This document shows, piece by piece, positions 41,607 to 50,600 of a stretch of 64,000 nucleotides of DNA (position 1 is its first letter; the number at the start of each line of letters is the position of its first letter). Source of the stretch: CAZBRS01 sp964494475 (GTDB lineage: Bacteria > Myxococcota_A > UBA9042 > CAZBRS01); assembly GCA_964494475.1 (NCBI GenBank), contig CAZBRS010000032.1, forward strand, positions 1 to 64,000, given 5' to 3'. The position numbers and the translations under genes were made by a program. The notes below the pieces were generated by a model, which made no database searches, had not been told where the DNA came from, and was given only the letters and a program-made list of their open reading frames with translations.

Positions 41607-43232
41607 ATGCCTTCGACCCGCTCCCTGGTGCTGCTCGTCGCGCTCGGGGTCGCCGTGCGCCTGGTCATGGTGCTGCCCTTCGATCTGCCCACGCTCGTCG
41701 ACGCCAAGACCATCCTGCTCGACGACTCGTTCTACTCGCTGGCCATCGCGCGGAACCTGCTCTACGGTCTCGGCTTCACCGCCGACGGGCTGCACCCCAC
41801 CAACGGCTTCCAGCCGCTCTTCGTGTTCCTGGCCGTGCCCTTCTACTGGATCGGGGGCCTGCTCGGCGACGACCACGTGGCGCCCGTCTACGCCGTCCAG
41901 GTGTTCCTGGCGCTCGTGAACGCGCTGATCGCCGTCCCCATCGCGCGGCTCACGGCGCGCCTGGTCCCCGCCCGCCCGCGCGCGCCCTGGCTCGCCGCGG
42001 CCACCTGGTGCCTCTGGCCCTACGCAGCGCGCGCGGGCGTGAACGGACTCGAGACGTCGCTGGCCGCCCTGGCCGTGGCCTCGATCGCGGTCTTCCACCT
42101 CGAGCGCACGGGCGACCGACGGCACGCCCCCGCGGGCCGCGACCTCGTGAGCCTGGGCGTGCTCCTGGGCTTCGGCTTCTGGGCGCGCATGGACGTGGTG
42201 CTGCTGGCGTTGCCCCTCGGCCTCGATCTCCTGGTCGGCGGCGCTCCGGCCCCCTGGCGCGGCCGACTTGGGCGCGCGCTGGTGCCGGCCGTCGTCGCGG
42301 CGCTGCTGTTCGCGCCCTGGTTCTGGCTGTCGTACGCCACCACGGGCGAGCTCTTTCCCACGTCGGGCAAGGCCGTGCGCCAGTTCTCCGAGGTGCTGTA
42401 CCCGGCCGAGTGGACGTCGCCCATGCTGGAGAACGCCCGCGTGGCCCTGGCGGCGTTGCTCGACTCGCCCTTCCTGCCCGACTGGAAGGCCCTCGGAGGG
42501 GCGCTCGGCCACCCCGCGCTCCGCGACTGGTTCGTCACGCGCCAGTCGGCCGGGCTCGGCCTGCTCTTCGTGGGCTTGCCTCTGCTCGCGGCGCTCGGCG
42601 TGCTGAGGTGGCGTCGCCGCGAGGCGGTGCGCGCGCTGCTGGCCGAGACCTCGCCGTTCGTGCTCTACGCCGCCCTGATGGTGCTCGTGTACGTGGCCGT
42701 GGTCCAGGGCGACTACTACTTCTACCGCTACCTCTACGTGCTGCTGCCCCTGGGCCTGCCCGTGGCCTTCCGCCTGGTCGACGGGCTCGACTCGCCGCGG
42801 GCCGTGCGCATCACGGGGTCCGTGCTGGCCGGCGTGTTCGCCCTGAACGTGGGCGCGCAGGCGCGCGGCGTGGTGGTCGACGACCGGCACGGGCAGTACT
42901 TCCGGCTGCTCGGACACTACGACTTCGCCCTGCCGCTGGGGGCCTTCCAGTCGGGCACGCTCTCGTACTTCCTCCCCGGCGCGCCCGTGGTCAACCTCGA
43001 CGGCGTGGTGAACGCCGACGCCTATCGCGCCATCCGCGAGCGTCGACTCTGCGACTACGCGCGGGGCCTGGGCCTGAAGACGGTGGTCGACGGCTCCGAG
43101 ATCCTGCGCGCCTTCTTCTGGCACGATCAGCCCCCCTGTCGGGACTGGCGTGTCGAGGCATCCTTCGGTACGGTGGACGTCGTCCGGATCGATCCGCCGG
43201 CCCCCGCGCCGGCAGCAACGGAGGTTCCCTGA
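41607..43232 (+). CDS. GT-C-type membrane protein
   Basis: Integral membrane protein with the layout of GT39/ArnT-like glycosyltransferases. The 541 residues start with a helix (SLVLLVALGVAVRLVMVLP), then an acidic loop LLDDSFYSLAIARNLLYGLG and TNGFQPLFVFLAVPF. The D-D-S and TNGFQP signatures recur in many bacterial GT-C proteins. About ten membrane helices follow, then a C-terminal periplasmic region (LSYFLPGAPVVNLDGVVNAD). Its stop overlaps the next ATG in TGATG, so it is coupled to the esterase lipoprotein. The acceptor is unknown. Confidence 0.78.
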   Translation: MPSTRSLVLLVALGVAVRLVMVLPFDLPTLVDAKTILLDDSFYSLAIARNLLYGLGFTADGLHPTNGFQPLFVFLAVPFYWIGGLLGDDHVAPVYAVQVFLALVNALIAVPIARLTARLVPARPRAPWLAAATWCLWPYAARAGVNGLETSLAALAVASIAVFHLERTGDRRHAPAGRDLVSLGVLLGFGFWARMDVVLLALPLGLDLLVGGAPAPWRGRLGRALVPAVVAALLFAPWFWLSYATTGELFPTSGKAVRQFSEVLYPAEWTSPMLENARVALAALLDSPFLPDWKALGGALGHPALRDWFVTRQSAGLGLLFVGLPLLAALGVLRWRRREAVRALLAETSPFVLYAALMVLVYVAVVQGDYYFYRYLYVLLPLGLPVAFRLVDGLDSPRAVRITGSVLAGVFALNVGAQARGVVVDDRHGQYFRLLGHYDFALPLGAFQSGTLSYFLPGAPVVNLDGVVNADAYRAIRERRLCDYARGLGLKTVVDGSEILRAFFWHDQPPCRDWRVEASFGTVDVVRIDPPAPAPAATEVP

Positions 43233-45460
43233 TGCACGCGTCCTCGCGATCCATGACCCTGGCCCTCGCGCTGCTGCTCCTGCTCCCGTTCGGCTGCGGA
43301 GGCGGCGACCACGCCACCGACGCCGCGGTCGACGCGCCGGCCGACGCGCTCGCCGAAGCGGGCGACGCGACGCCCGACGCCCGACCGGAGATCACCCCCG
43401 ACGTGCCCGACACCGCCGAAGCGGAGGCCGACGTCCCCGTCGAGATGGTCGATCGGCGCTTCGCGTTCCGCGCCGTCTTCGGGCTGTCGATGGGCGCCAA
43501 CGCCACGCTCATCGCCGCACGGCACCCCGGCATGTTCGACACGGCCGGGGGCCAGGGGGGCTACCTCGACTACCGCTACCTGGGCGCGCTGGTGCGCGAC
43601 CGCGCCTTCGGCGGCTTCTGCCCCATGGAGCAGATCCTCGCGAACCTCGACACCATCGACGAGATGGACACCCCCGGCTTCTGCGGCCCGGTCAAGGCCA
43701 GCGAGCCCTACGAGTTCGACTGGGACTTCAACAACTTCGTCTACGACTTCGGCCCCACCGAGTTCACGCGCGGCTTCTACCTCGACGTGTTCGAGGGCTT
43801 CATGCTGCTATACGGCAACTTCTTCTCGTACAACCCCGACAACCCGCTGCTGCCGCCGGGCGTGCCCCTCGAGTGGCACCAGAGCACCTCCGATCACGAC
43901 AAGTGCGCGTCCCCGCTACACGTCGGAAAGCCCCACAACTTCAACAAGGAATACAACCCCCTGGGCGACTACGACCTGGTCACCGTCTGCGACGGCGAGA
44001 ACCCCGTGGGCTGCAAGGACGGCGATCCCACCAAGTGCGGCGAAGACAACCCCGACTACCTGAAGCTGGCCGCCTCCTACGACCCGGCGTACCCCCACAC
44101 GCGGCCCCTGTCGTTCGTTCTGGCGGTCGATTACAACGGCAACGGCCGGCGCGACTACGCCGAGCCCATCGTGGTGAACTCCAACGAACGCTGGCTCGAC
44201 GTGGGCAGCGACGGCTGCCCCAACGAGCGCGAAGACGGCGCGGGCGGTTGCTTCGCCGACGCCATCCCCCACGGCGAGGGGGTCGACGCCAACGGTGACG
44301 ACTTCGACCTGCTCGAGAACCCTCGCGGCGACGAACGCGACCACCAGTGGCAGGAAGGCGAGCCCTTCGAAGACTACGGGCTCGACGGAGTGGCCAAGGA
44401 GGTGGCGGGCCAGGCCGACTTCGGCGAGGACAACGGCACGTTCGACTACAACCCGAACTACCTGGCGGCGATCGCGAAGGATCTGCACACCCACTTCCAG
44501 GACGCGCCCCTCGACGAGATCCAGGCCCTCGACTGGGAGTTCGACGGCGGCATCCGCGACCCCCTCAGCCACCTGACCAGCAACCTGCACCTCCTGGTGC
44601 CCTTCGTCGAGCGCGGCAACGAGCTGAAGATCTACGAAGACTTCGCCGGGCGGCCCGGCACGCTGATGCCCGACACCACCTGCGGCGGCCTCATGGACAG
44701 ACTGGGCACCTTCGACTGGAGCGCCAGGGGCATCGGCCGCAACGTGCTGATCAAGTACGGCGACCCCAACGCCACGCTCGCGCAGCTCGAAGCGGGCGAC
44801 GGCAAGCACATCGGCGACGGCTGCCAGATCGTGAACCGCGGGCTGGTGGGCTACGCCATCGCCTCATGGCGCTGGCCCGACCCCATCGTGCAGAAGGGCT
44901 CCGGACTGCAGGGCAGCAACGTCGTCTCGACGTTCTACAGCCCGGGCCTGAAGAACCGCCGCTGGTTCGGCGTCACGCTGCCTCCGGGCTACGATCTGCC
45001 CGCGAACGAGGCCCTGCGCTACCCGCTGGCCGTGTTCCTCACGGGCCACGGCATGACCCTCGACAGCACCGCCATGACGGGCATCCTGACCAGCATCTAC
45101 ATGGTCCAGGGCAATCTGCCGCGCTTCATCCTGCTGGCGCCCGACGGGCAGTGCTGCAAGCGCCGCCTGTCGACGGGCGTGCGCTACTGCGGCTGCCTGA
45201 GAAAGGACGACGGCTGGAACTGCGTCGACCCCACCTGCCAGGGTCCGCACGAGTCGTGCAGCATCGAGATCATCGACGGCAACGACCTCGACGAGGAGTG
45301 CAACAAGGGCAACTTCTTCGCCAACCAGAAGGTCGACCGCTGGGGCAACACCGATGCTTCGACGTACATGCGCTACGAAGACGGCGTGATGGACCTGATC
45401 GACCACGTCGACAAGAACTTCCGCACGCGCGAGCCGGCCACGTACTCGGTCCCGAAGTAA
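43232..45460 (+). CDS. Lipoprotein esterase/alpha-beta hydrolase with circularly permuted domain order
   Basis: Lipid-anchored protein of 742 residues related to the putative esterase (esterase D/Fes-like) family. Lipobox LLLLLPFGC (Cys22) is followed by an Asp/Ala linker. At residues 78-100 stands the nucleophile elbow RAVFGLSMGANATLIAARHP (Ser86), normally found in the middle of the fold. About 450 acidic residues follow, with D-x-D-x-D-G loops (DYNGNGRRDY, GVDANGDDFD). The C-terminal part begins WFGVTLPPGYDLPANE (from 578), then YPLAVFLTGHGM, FILLAPDG and finally DLIDHVDKNFRTREP (721-735), which is normally the N-terminal half and ends just before the elbow. The stop falls right there. Cys-rich insertions lie near 632-660. 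The promoter is probably that of the preceding gene. Confidence 0.75.
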   Translation: MHASSRSMTLALALLLLLPFGCGGGDHATDAAVDAPADALAEAGDATPDARPEITPDVPDTAEAEADVPVEMVDRRFAFRAVFGLSMGANATLIAARHPGMFDTAGGQGGYLDYRYLGALVRDRAFGGFCPMEQILANLDTIDEMDTPGFCGPVKASEPYEFDWDFNNFVYDFGPTEFTRGFYLDVFEGFMLLYGNFFSYNPDNPLLPPGVPLEWHQSTSDHDKCASPLHVGKPHNFNKEYNPLGDYDLVTVCDGENPVGCKDGDPTKCGEDNPDYLKLAASYDPAYPHTRPLSFVLAVDYNGNGRRDYAEPIVVNSNERWLDVGSDGCPNEREDGAGGCFADAIPHGEGVDANGDDFDLLENPRGDERDHQWQEGEPFEDYGLDGVAKEVAGQADFGEDNGTFDYNPNYLAAIAKDLHTHFQDAPLDEIQALDWEFDGGIRDPLSHLTSNLHLLVPFVERGNELKIYEDFAGRPGTLMPDTTCGGLMDRLGTFDWSARGIGRNVLIKYGDPNATLAQLEAGDGKHIGDGCQIVNRGLVGYAIASWRWPDPIVQKGSGLQGSNVVSTFYSPGLKNRRWFGVTLPPGYDLPANEALRYPLAVFLTGHGMTLDSTAMTGILTSIYMVQGNLPRFILLAPDGQCCKRRLSTGVRYCGCLRKDDGWNCVDPTCQGPHESCSIEIIDGNDLDEECNKGNFFANQKVDRWGNTDASTYMRYEDGVMDLIDHVDKNFRTREPATYSVPK

Positions 45461-45489
45461 GGGCGCTGCTTGCTGCGCCCGAAGGGCGC
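45461..45489. terminator. Hairpins between convergent genes
   Basis: Two overlapping stems: GGGCGC (45461-45466) pairs with GCGCCC (45475-45480), and that GCGCCC also pairs with GGGCGC (45484-45489) over a GAA loop. They lie exactly between the convergent esterase and 1,253-aa lipoprotein genes and could end transcription from both sides. No T-tract is present. Confidence 0.4.
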
Positions 45490-45490
45490 T

Positions 45491-48400
45491 TCAATCGTGC
45501 CGGCAATCCCCGGTCGCTGAATCGCACGAGTCGGTCGTCAGCGGGTTCTCGTCGTCACAGCTCTTCTGCGTGAAGGTGCAGCCCGAGATGGGCGAGCAGC
45601 CGTCTTCGGTGCAGAGGTCGTCGTCGGCGCACGTTCGGGGCGTCCAGGCGCACCCCGTGAGGGTGTCGCACGCGTCGACCGTGCAGGCGTTCGAGTCGTT
45701 GCAGCCGATGGGCGTGTTCTTGCAGTCGCCCGAGGCCAACAGGCACGAATCGGCCGTGCAGGCGTTGTCGTCGCCGCAGTTCTTCGCCGTGAAGACGCAC
45801 CCACCTGGCACCAGGCTGTCGCACACGTCGAGGGTGCACAGGTTGAAGTCGTTGCACGTGCGGGGCGCGTGCTTGCACCCGCTGGACGCGCTGCAACTGT
45901 CGACCGTGCACTCGTCGAGGTCGTCGCAGTCGGTCTGGGCGTGCTCGCAGGTGCCCGTGTCGGGGTTGCACGTGTCGTCGGTGCAGGCGCTGCCATCGGA
46001 GCAGGGGATGGGCGTGTTCACGCAGGCGCCGGTCTCGGGGTCGCAGGTGTCGAGGGTGCACTTCAGGCCGTCGTCGCAGTCGACCGCCACGTTCAGGCAG
46101 AGCCCCGTGCCGGCCTCGCACTCGTCGAGGGTGCACGCCAGGCCGTCGTCGCAGGCCTTCGCGGGGAAGACGCAGCCGGCGACCGGATCGCAGCCGTCGT
46201 CGGTGCACGGATCGGTGTCGGCGCAGACAATGGCCTCGCCCACGCACGCTTGATCACCCTCGGCGCCGCTCGGGTCGGGGACGCACGTGTCACCGGTCGT
46301 GCACACCGTGAAGTCGGAGCACGCCTGCGCCGCGCAGTCGGGGTCGAGGCAATCGGCCCGGCCGTCGTCTTCGTCGTCGTGCCCGTTGGCGCAGTCGGCC
46401 TCGAAGCAATCGCCCACGCCGTCGCAGTTGGAGTCGCGGCAGTCGGTGAGCCCGTCGCCGTCGTCGTCCTGCCCGTTGGCGCAGGCCATCTCGGTGCACG
46501 AGGGCAGCGCGAAGCAGGCCGGGTCGAAGCAGTCGATCAGGAGATCGCAGTCGTTGTCCTGCTGGTCGAAGCAGCCCTCGTCGGCGCCGTGGTGCACGAA
46601 CGGATCGGCGGGCGCGCAGTCGCTGTAGTCGGGATCGCCGTCGTCGTCGGAGTCGACCTCGCACACGTCGCCCACGTCGTTGGCGTTGAGGTCGGCCTGG
46701 TCGGCGTTGGCCGCCAGCGGGCAGTTGTCGTCGCAGTCCTCGACCGCGCCGCCCGTGCAGGGGTGGTCGCCGGCGGTGCCGTTCGCGTCGCCGTCGGAGA
46801 GCACGCCGTCGTCATCGGCGTCGGGGTCGACGCAGTCGGCCAGCCCGTCGAGATCGAGGTCGGAGAAGCCCTCGTCGACGAGGCCCTCGCAGGTGTCGTC
46901 CTGTCCGTTGCACGCCTCGGCGCGACCGACGCCCTGTTCGTCGCAATGGGTGGCCGCCCCGCCTGGAGCGCAGACGCGCACGCCGTCTGCGCACGCGTCG
47001 CCGTCGGGGCCGTCACAGGCCTCGCCGAGATCGGGCCAGTCTTCGTCGGCGCCGCCCTCGCAGTCGTCGTCGTTCCCGTTGCAGGTCTCGACGTGCCCGG
47101 GGCCCGCGGCCTCGACGCACACCAGCCCGAACCCGTCTTCGTCGCACCCGTAGACACCCTCGGCGCACCGGTCGTCGTCGGATCCGTCGCAGTCGTCACC
47201 GAGATCCGAGAAGGTCTCGTCGGTCAGGCCGTTGCAGTCGTCGTCGAGGCCGTTGCAGCGCTCGACCAGGTTCTGGAAGGCCTCGAGCCCGCACACGACG
47301 CCATTCTTGGCGGTGTTGCACACGAAGACGCCGTGCTTGCACTTGTCGGAGTCGGGGCCGTCGCAGATCATGTCGAGCGCCGGGTAGCCCTCGTCGGTCG
47401 CCCCGTCGCAGTCGTTGTCGCGGCCGTCGCAGGGGTCGGGCGCTCCGGGGAAGCTGCCGGCGTCGCCGTCGTCGCAGTCGGCGCAGACCAGGAGGCCGCA
47501 GTCGGGCCCTCCGCCGTACCCGTCGCCGTCGAGATCGAAGGGCTCGTCGGTCGCCCCGTCGCAGTCGTCGTCGACGCAGTTGCACACCTCGGGGGCACCG
47601 GGGAAGACCGTCTCGTCGCCGTCGTCGCAGTCGCCGCAGTCGTTCCACCCGTCGTCGTCGCCGTCGGTGGTGACGAAGCCCTCGTCGACGCCCAGATCGC
47701 AGTCGTTGTCCTTGCCGTCGCACACCTCGGGGGCGCCCTCGAAGACCGTCGCGTCGGTGTCGAGGCAGTCGCCGCAGCCGGCGCCGTGCTTGTCGTTGTC
47801 GGCGTCCGGGAAGCCGTCGTCGGTCTTGTTGTTGCAGTCGTCGTCGCGGCCGTTGCAGACCTCGGGGTGGCCGGGGTGGATGGCTTCGTTGGTGTCGTCG
47901 CAGTCGAGGCAGGCCGGCCAATCGTCGCCGTCGTCGTCGAAGCCCTCGTCGGTCAGGCCGTCGCAGTCGTCGTCGCGGGCGTTGCAGACCTCGGCCTTGC
48001 CCGGATGGCGGGTGGCGTCGCCGTCGTCGCAGTCGACGCTGGCCATGGCGCCGTCGCCGTCGTTGTCGTCGCTCCAGCCCAGGCAGCAGCGGAAACCGAT
48101 CCAGGGGCGCTTCGGGTAGTCGACCTGCACCGCGTAGGTGCACGTGGCGCTCTGCCCGAGCTGCCACTCGCCCCCGATGACCATGGCCTCGTTGGCTGTG
48201 GCGCCCACCCACTCGGCCACGTTGCCCACCAGGTCGAAGGCCCCCGACTCGGCGTTCAGGCAACCGCCGAAGGAGCCGGTCTCGACGATGGAGTTCTCGT
48301 CCTTGGTGTTGCACACGTTCTCGTTGTAGGCGTTGCCGTACGGGAACTTCAGGGACTGGCTTCCGCTGCAGGCGAGCTCCCACTCGCCGAGCGCGCACAG

Positions 48401-49252
48401 GCGCTTACCGCCAGCGTGGCAGGCAGCGCGGGCTTCGTCCCACGACACGTCGCGCAGAGGAAAGACCAGCGCCAGCGAGCAGGAGGCGGCCGGATTGGTG
48501 GGGCACGCGCTGGCCTCGTAGGCGTCGATGAGGTAGGTGCCCGTGCCCACCATGTTCATGCCCGGGCGCGGCCCGCAGAAGCGATCGGCGCCGTCGCAGT
48601 CGTCGTCGACGCCGTTGCCGCACACCTCGTCGGCGCCGGGCCGGACCAACGCGTCGCCGTCGTCGCAATCGCGGGGCAGCCCGCCGCAGTCGTCGGTCGA
48701 GGGGAAGGTGTCGCCGTCGCCGTCGAAGCACGGGCACACCTCGTCGGTCAGCCCGTCGCAGTCTTCGTCCTGGCCGTCGCAGTAGAGCTCTTCGCCGAGG
48801 AGCGCGCCGTGACACGCCCCGCCCTGGCAACGGTCGTTGACCGTGCACGGATCGCCGTCGCTGCACCCGGCTTCGATGGGCTCGTGGTCGCACTCGTCCT
48901 GGTCGTTGCAGAAGTCCTGCGTGCAGGGGTTGCCGTCGTCGCACGCCGACGCCACGCATCCGGGCAGCTCGGGGGCGCCCTCGTCGGCCGGCACGTCGGG
49001 GCCCTCGACGTCGACCGGCTCGGCGGCGTCGCGCCAGTCGGGCAGCACGAGCTCGGTCTCCCCCGCGTCGGGCTCGCCGACGTCGGTCAGCGACTCGGCG
49101 CGCACGCACACGTTGTTCTCGAGATCGCAGCGCCAGCCGTCGAGGCAGGTGCTGTCGCCCGTGCAGTAGAAGCGCGAGTGGTCGAGGTCGATGGGCGCGG
49201 TGCAGGCCACCAGCACCAGTCCGACGAACACCAGGGGCAGGCGGGTCCGCAT
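45491..49252 (-). CDS. MopE-like lipoprotein with FGE-type domain and ten C-terminal Cys repeats
   Basis: Surface lipoprotein of 1,253 residues; role unknown. Lipobox LVFVGLVLVAC (Cys17). A Cys-rich N-terminus with CDDGNPCTQDFC follows. At about residues 228-394 is a formylglycine-generating-enzyme/C-type-lectin-like domain (VSWDEARAACHAGGKRLCAL, FDLVGNVAEWVG, WIGFRCC). Then come about ten MopE-like motifs, D-C-D-D, P-G-A-x-E-x-C-N-G-x-D-D-D-C-D-G, which probably bind calcium or copper, and EF-hand/thrombospondin type 3-like D-x-D-x-D stretches. Residues 1010-1253 are ten repeats ending in DDxxxCTxDxC. The FGE domain lacks the paired Cys of catalytic FGE. Its ATG overlaps the TPR gene stop by one base. 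Confidence 0.85.
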   Translation of the reverse strand: MRTRLPLVFVGLVLVACTAPIDLDHSRFYCTGDSTCLDGWRCDLENNVCVRAESLTDVGEPDAGETELVLPDWRDAAEPVDVEGPDVPADEGAPELPGCVASACDDGNPCTQDFCNDQDECDHEPIEAGCSDGDPCTVNDRCQGGACHGALLGEELYCDGQDEDCDGLTDEVCPCFDGDGDTFPSTDDCGGLPRDCDDGDALVRPGADEVCGNGVDDDCDGADRFCGPRPGMNMVGTGTYLIDAYEASACPTNPAASCSLALVFPLRDVSWDEARAACHAGGKRLCALGEWELACSGSQSLKFPYGNAYNENVCNTKDENSIVETGSFGGCLNAESGAFDLVGNVAEWVGATANEAMVIGGEWQLGQSATCTYAVQVDYPKRPWIGFRCCLGWSDDNDGDGAMASVDCDDGDATRHPGKAEVCNARDDDCDGLTDEGFDDDGDDWPACLDCDDTNEAIHPGHPEVCNGRDDDCNNKTDDGFPDADNDKHGAGCGDCLDTDATVFEGAPEVCDGKDNDCDLGVDEGFVTTDGDDDGWNDCGDCDDGDETVFPGAPEVCNCVDDDCDGATDEPFDLDGDGYGGGPDCGLLVCADCDDGDAGSFPGAPDPCDGRDNDCDGATDEGYPALDMICDGPDSDKCKHGVFVCNTAKNGVVCGLEAFQNLVERCNGLDDDCNGLTDETFSDLGDDCDGSDDDRCAEGVYGCDEDGFGLVCVEAAGPGHVETCNGNDDDCEGGADEDWPDLGEACDGPDGDACADGVRVCAPGGAATHCDEQGVGRAEACNGQDDTCEGLVDEGFSDLDLDGLADCVDPDADDDGVLSDGDANGTAGDHPCTGGAVEDCDDNCPLAANADQADLNANDVGDVCEVDSDDDGDPDYSDCAPADPFVHHGADEGCFDQQDNDCDLLIDCFDPACFALPSCTEMACANGQDDDGDGLTDCRDSNCDGVGDCFEADCANGHDDEDDGRADCLDPDCAAQACSDFTVCTTGDTCVPDPSGAEGDQACVGEAIVCADTDPCTDDGCDPVAGCVFPAKACDDGLACTLDECEAGTGLCLNVAVDCDDGLKCTLDTCDPETGACVNTPIPCSDGSACTDDTCNPDTGTCEHAQTDCDDLDECTVDSCSASSGCKHAPRTCNDFNLCTLDVCDSLVPGGCVFTAKNCGDDNACTADSCLLASGDCKNTPIGCNDSNACTVDACDTLTGCAWTPRTCADDDLCTEDGCSPISGCTFTQKSCDDENPLTTDSCDSATGDCRHD
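45494..46225 (-). repeat. Ten tandem Cys-rich repeats of about 24 residues
   Basis: Each unit has the form D-D-x-x-x-C-T-x-D-x-C-x-x-x-T-G-x-C-x-x-x-x-x-x-C, for example DDGLKCTLDTC followed by DPETGACVNTPIPC. Nearly every unit carries four or more Cys; the last begins DDENPLTTDSC and has lost one. The DNA copies differ widely, so this is an old expansion. Confidence 0.8.
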
Positions 49253-50400
49253 CAGAACCTCCCGCCGAGGCCGACCACGCCCGGGCCCACGGTGAGGGTC
49301 ACGGGCAACGCCCTGGCGGCTTGCCCGGCGGGTCGCGACTGGAGGTAGAGCACGGTCCAGGTGACCTCGAACACCGCCGCCGCCGCCGCGACGCCGTAGC
49401 CCACCCAGGCCCCCACGAGGTAGCGCCGGGCGCGATCTTCGGCCGCGCGCGCCTCGAGCTGCGTAGAGTCGTAGATGGCGCCGTTGGGCATCGTGCGACC
49501 GCCCAGGATGCTCTGGCGCTCCTTCGAAGCGAGCACCTGCAGGGTGACGCCCGTGACCAGCCCGGCCAACGCCGTGCCGCCCCCCGCGTAGAGGGGGTAG
49601 GTGGGGAGCGCGGTGGCCCGCGCCTGCGCGACCTGCGCGAAAGAGACCAGCTCGAGCCTGATCGGTGCGCGCGCCTCAGGCGCCAGCACCACGTCGTGGA
49701 CCACCTTCTCGTAGCCCGTGGCCTCGACCGTGAGCGTGTGGGGCCCGGCCGGGACCGTGAGGGGCCGTTCGGGCGCCAGGTAGTTGCCGTCGAGCATGAG
49801 CCGCGCGTCGGCCGGCGTGACGGCCACCTCGATCACGGCGTGGCGCCGCGCGATCTCGCGCAGATCGATGGCCTCGCCGAGCGGCAGGCGCTCCTTCACG
49901 AACATCTTGAGCCCGCCCGCGTAGCGGAACTCGAGGTCGTGCATGCCCGGCGGCAGCACCAGGGAGCGCTGCTTCTCGTCGAACGACACCGGATCGCCAT
50001 CGATCAGCGCCTCGAGGTAGTTGCCGCCCGGCCAGCCCCGCACCACACCGTAGAGAGAGAGCTTCTTCTTCAGCTCGGCCGCCTGTTGCGCGCGGGCCTC
50101 GGCGGCCGCGCGGGCCTCGGGCGTGCCGGCGCCGTCGGCGAACTGGCGGAACAACGTGATGGCCTTGTCGAGTTGGAGGTCTTCTTCGTAGGCCCGCGCG
50201 ATGTTGTAGATGAGCGCCGGGTTGGGGTCGAGATCGTAGGCGATCTGCAGCTCGTGGATGGCGTCCTTGTAGCGACCGTCGCCGAAGGCCGCCTTGCCCG
50301 CCTCGTAGTGCACGCGCGCGTCGGTCGGTGACTGGGCGCGCAGCACCGCGGGGGGCAAGCTCAGCACCAGCACCAGCACCAGCAGGATCGGGACGCGCAT
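49252..50400 (-). CDS. Secreted TPR and PEGA-domain protein
   Basis: Envelope protein of 382 residues. A Sec signal (MRVPILLVLVLVLSLPPAVLRAQ) leads to TPR-like helices (AGKAAFGDGRYKDAIHELQI, YNIARAYEEDLQLDKAITLF). A PEGA-type beta domain follows (EVAVTPADARLMLDGNYLAP, VPAGPHTLTVEATGYEKVVH). Two membrane helices complete it (AGGGTALAGLVTGVTLQVLA, VGAWVGYGVAAAAAVFEVTW) with a long charged loop between. TPR-PEGA proteins are common in Myxococcota as envelope organisers. GGAGGGG stands nine bases before the ATG. The next gene overlaps by one base, so both probably act together. Confidence 0.85.
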   Translation of the reverse strand: MRVPILLVLVLVLSLPPAVLRAQSPTDARVHYEAGKAAFGDGRYKDAIHELQIAYDLDPNPALIYNIARAYEEDLQLDKAITLFRQFADGAGTPEARAAAEARAQQAAELKKKLSLYGVVRGWPGGNYLEALIDGDPVSFDEKQRSLVLPPGMHDLEFRYAGGLKMFVKERLPLGEAIDLREIARRHAVIEVAVTPADARLMLDGNYLAPERPLTVPAGPHTLTVEATGYEKVVHDVVLAPEARAPIRLELVSFAQVAQARATALPTYPLYAGGGTALAGLVTGVTLQVLASKERQSILGGRTMPNGAIYDSTQLEARAAEDRARRYLVGAWVGYGVAAAAAVFEVTWTVLYLQSRPAGQAARALPVTLTVGPGVVGLGGRF

Positions 50401-50427
50401 GCAGGAGACCCCTCCAATCGCAGGGGT

Positions 50428-50455
50428 ATTGTACCTGGAAAGCCCCGCCGGACAA
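50428..50455 (-). promoter_or_regulatory. Sigma70-like promoter for the PEGA/TPR-MopE operon
   Basis: On the minus strand: TTGTCC (50450-50455; four of six), 16-base spacer, TACAAT (50428-50433; five of six). The transcript would start about 20 bases before the ATG at 50400. Confidence 0.6.
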
Positions 50456-50507
50456 GCCCTTGTGCGCCGCGGCGGGGCGCCGGCGCCGACCGGTCGACAA
50501 AGGGGGC

Positions 50508-50536
50508 TTGACACCCGTGGGGTGACAGAATAGGAC
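50508..50536 (+). promoter_or_regulatory. Sigma70-like promoter for the unknown 807-aa gene
   Basis: TTGACA (50508-50513, perfect), 17-base spacer, TAGGAC (50531-50536; three of six). GGAAAGGA (50586-50593) is the ribosome site for ATG 50601. Confidence 0.5.
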
Positions 50537-50600
50537 ACCCCCAAGGAGCGGGCCTGGCCCGCCCGGGGTGCCACTTCGAGGCCTGGGAAAGGACGACACG

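Noticed and set aside
41600..43231. In-frame upstream extension of the esterase lipoprotein
   Set aside because: It is a shadow of the membrane protein gene; the lipobox and TGATG coupling fix the start at 43232.
45869..49348. A 1,159-aa plus-strand reading opposite the MopE lipoprotein
   Set aside because: It is Val/Ala/Gly-rich with no hydrophobic pattern or motif, as expected opposite Asp/Cys repeat codons.
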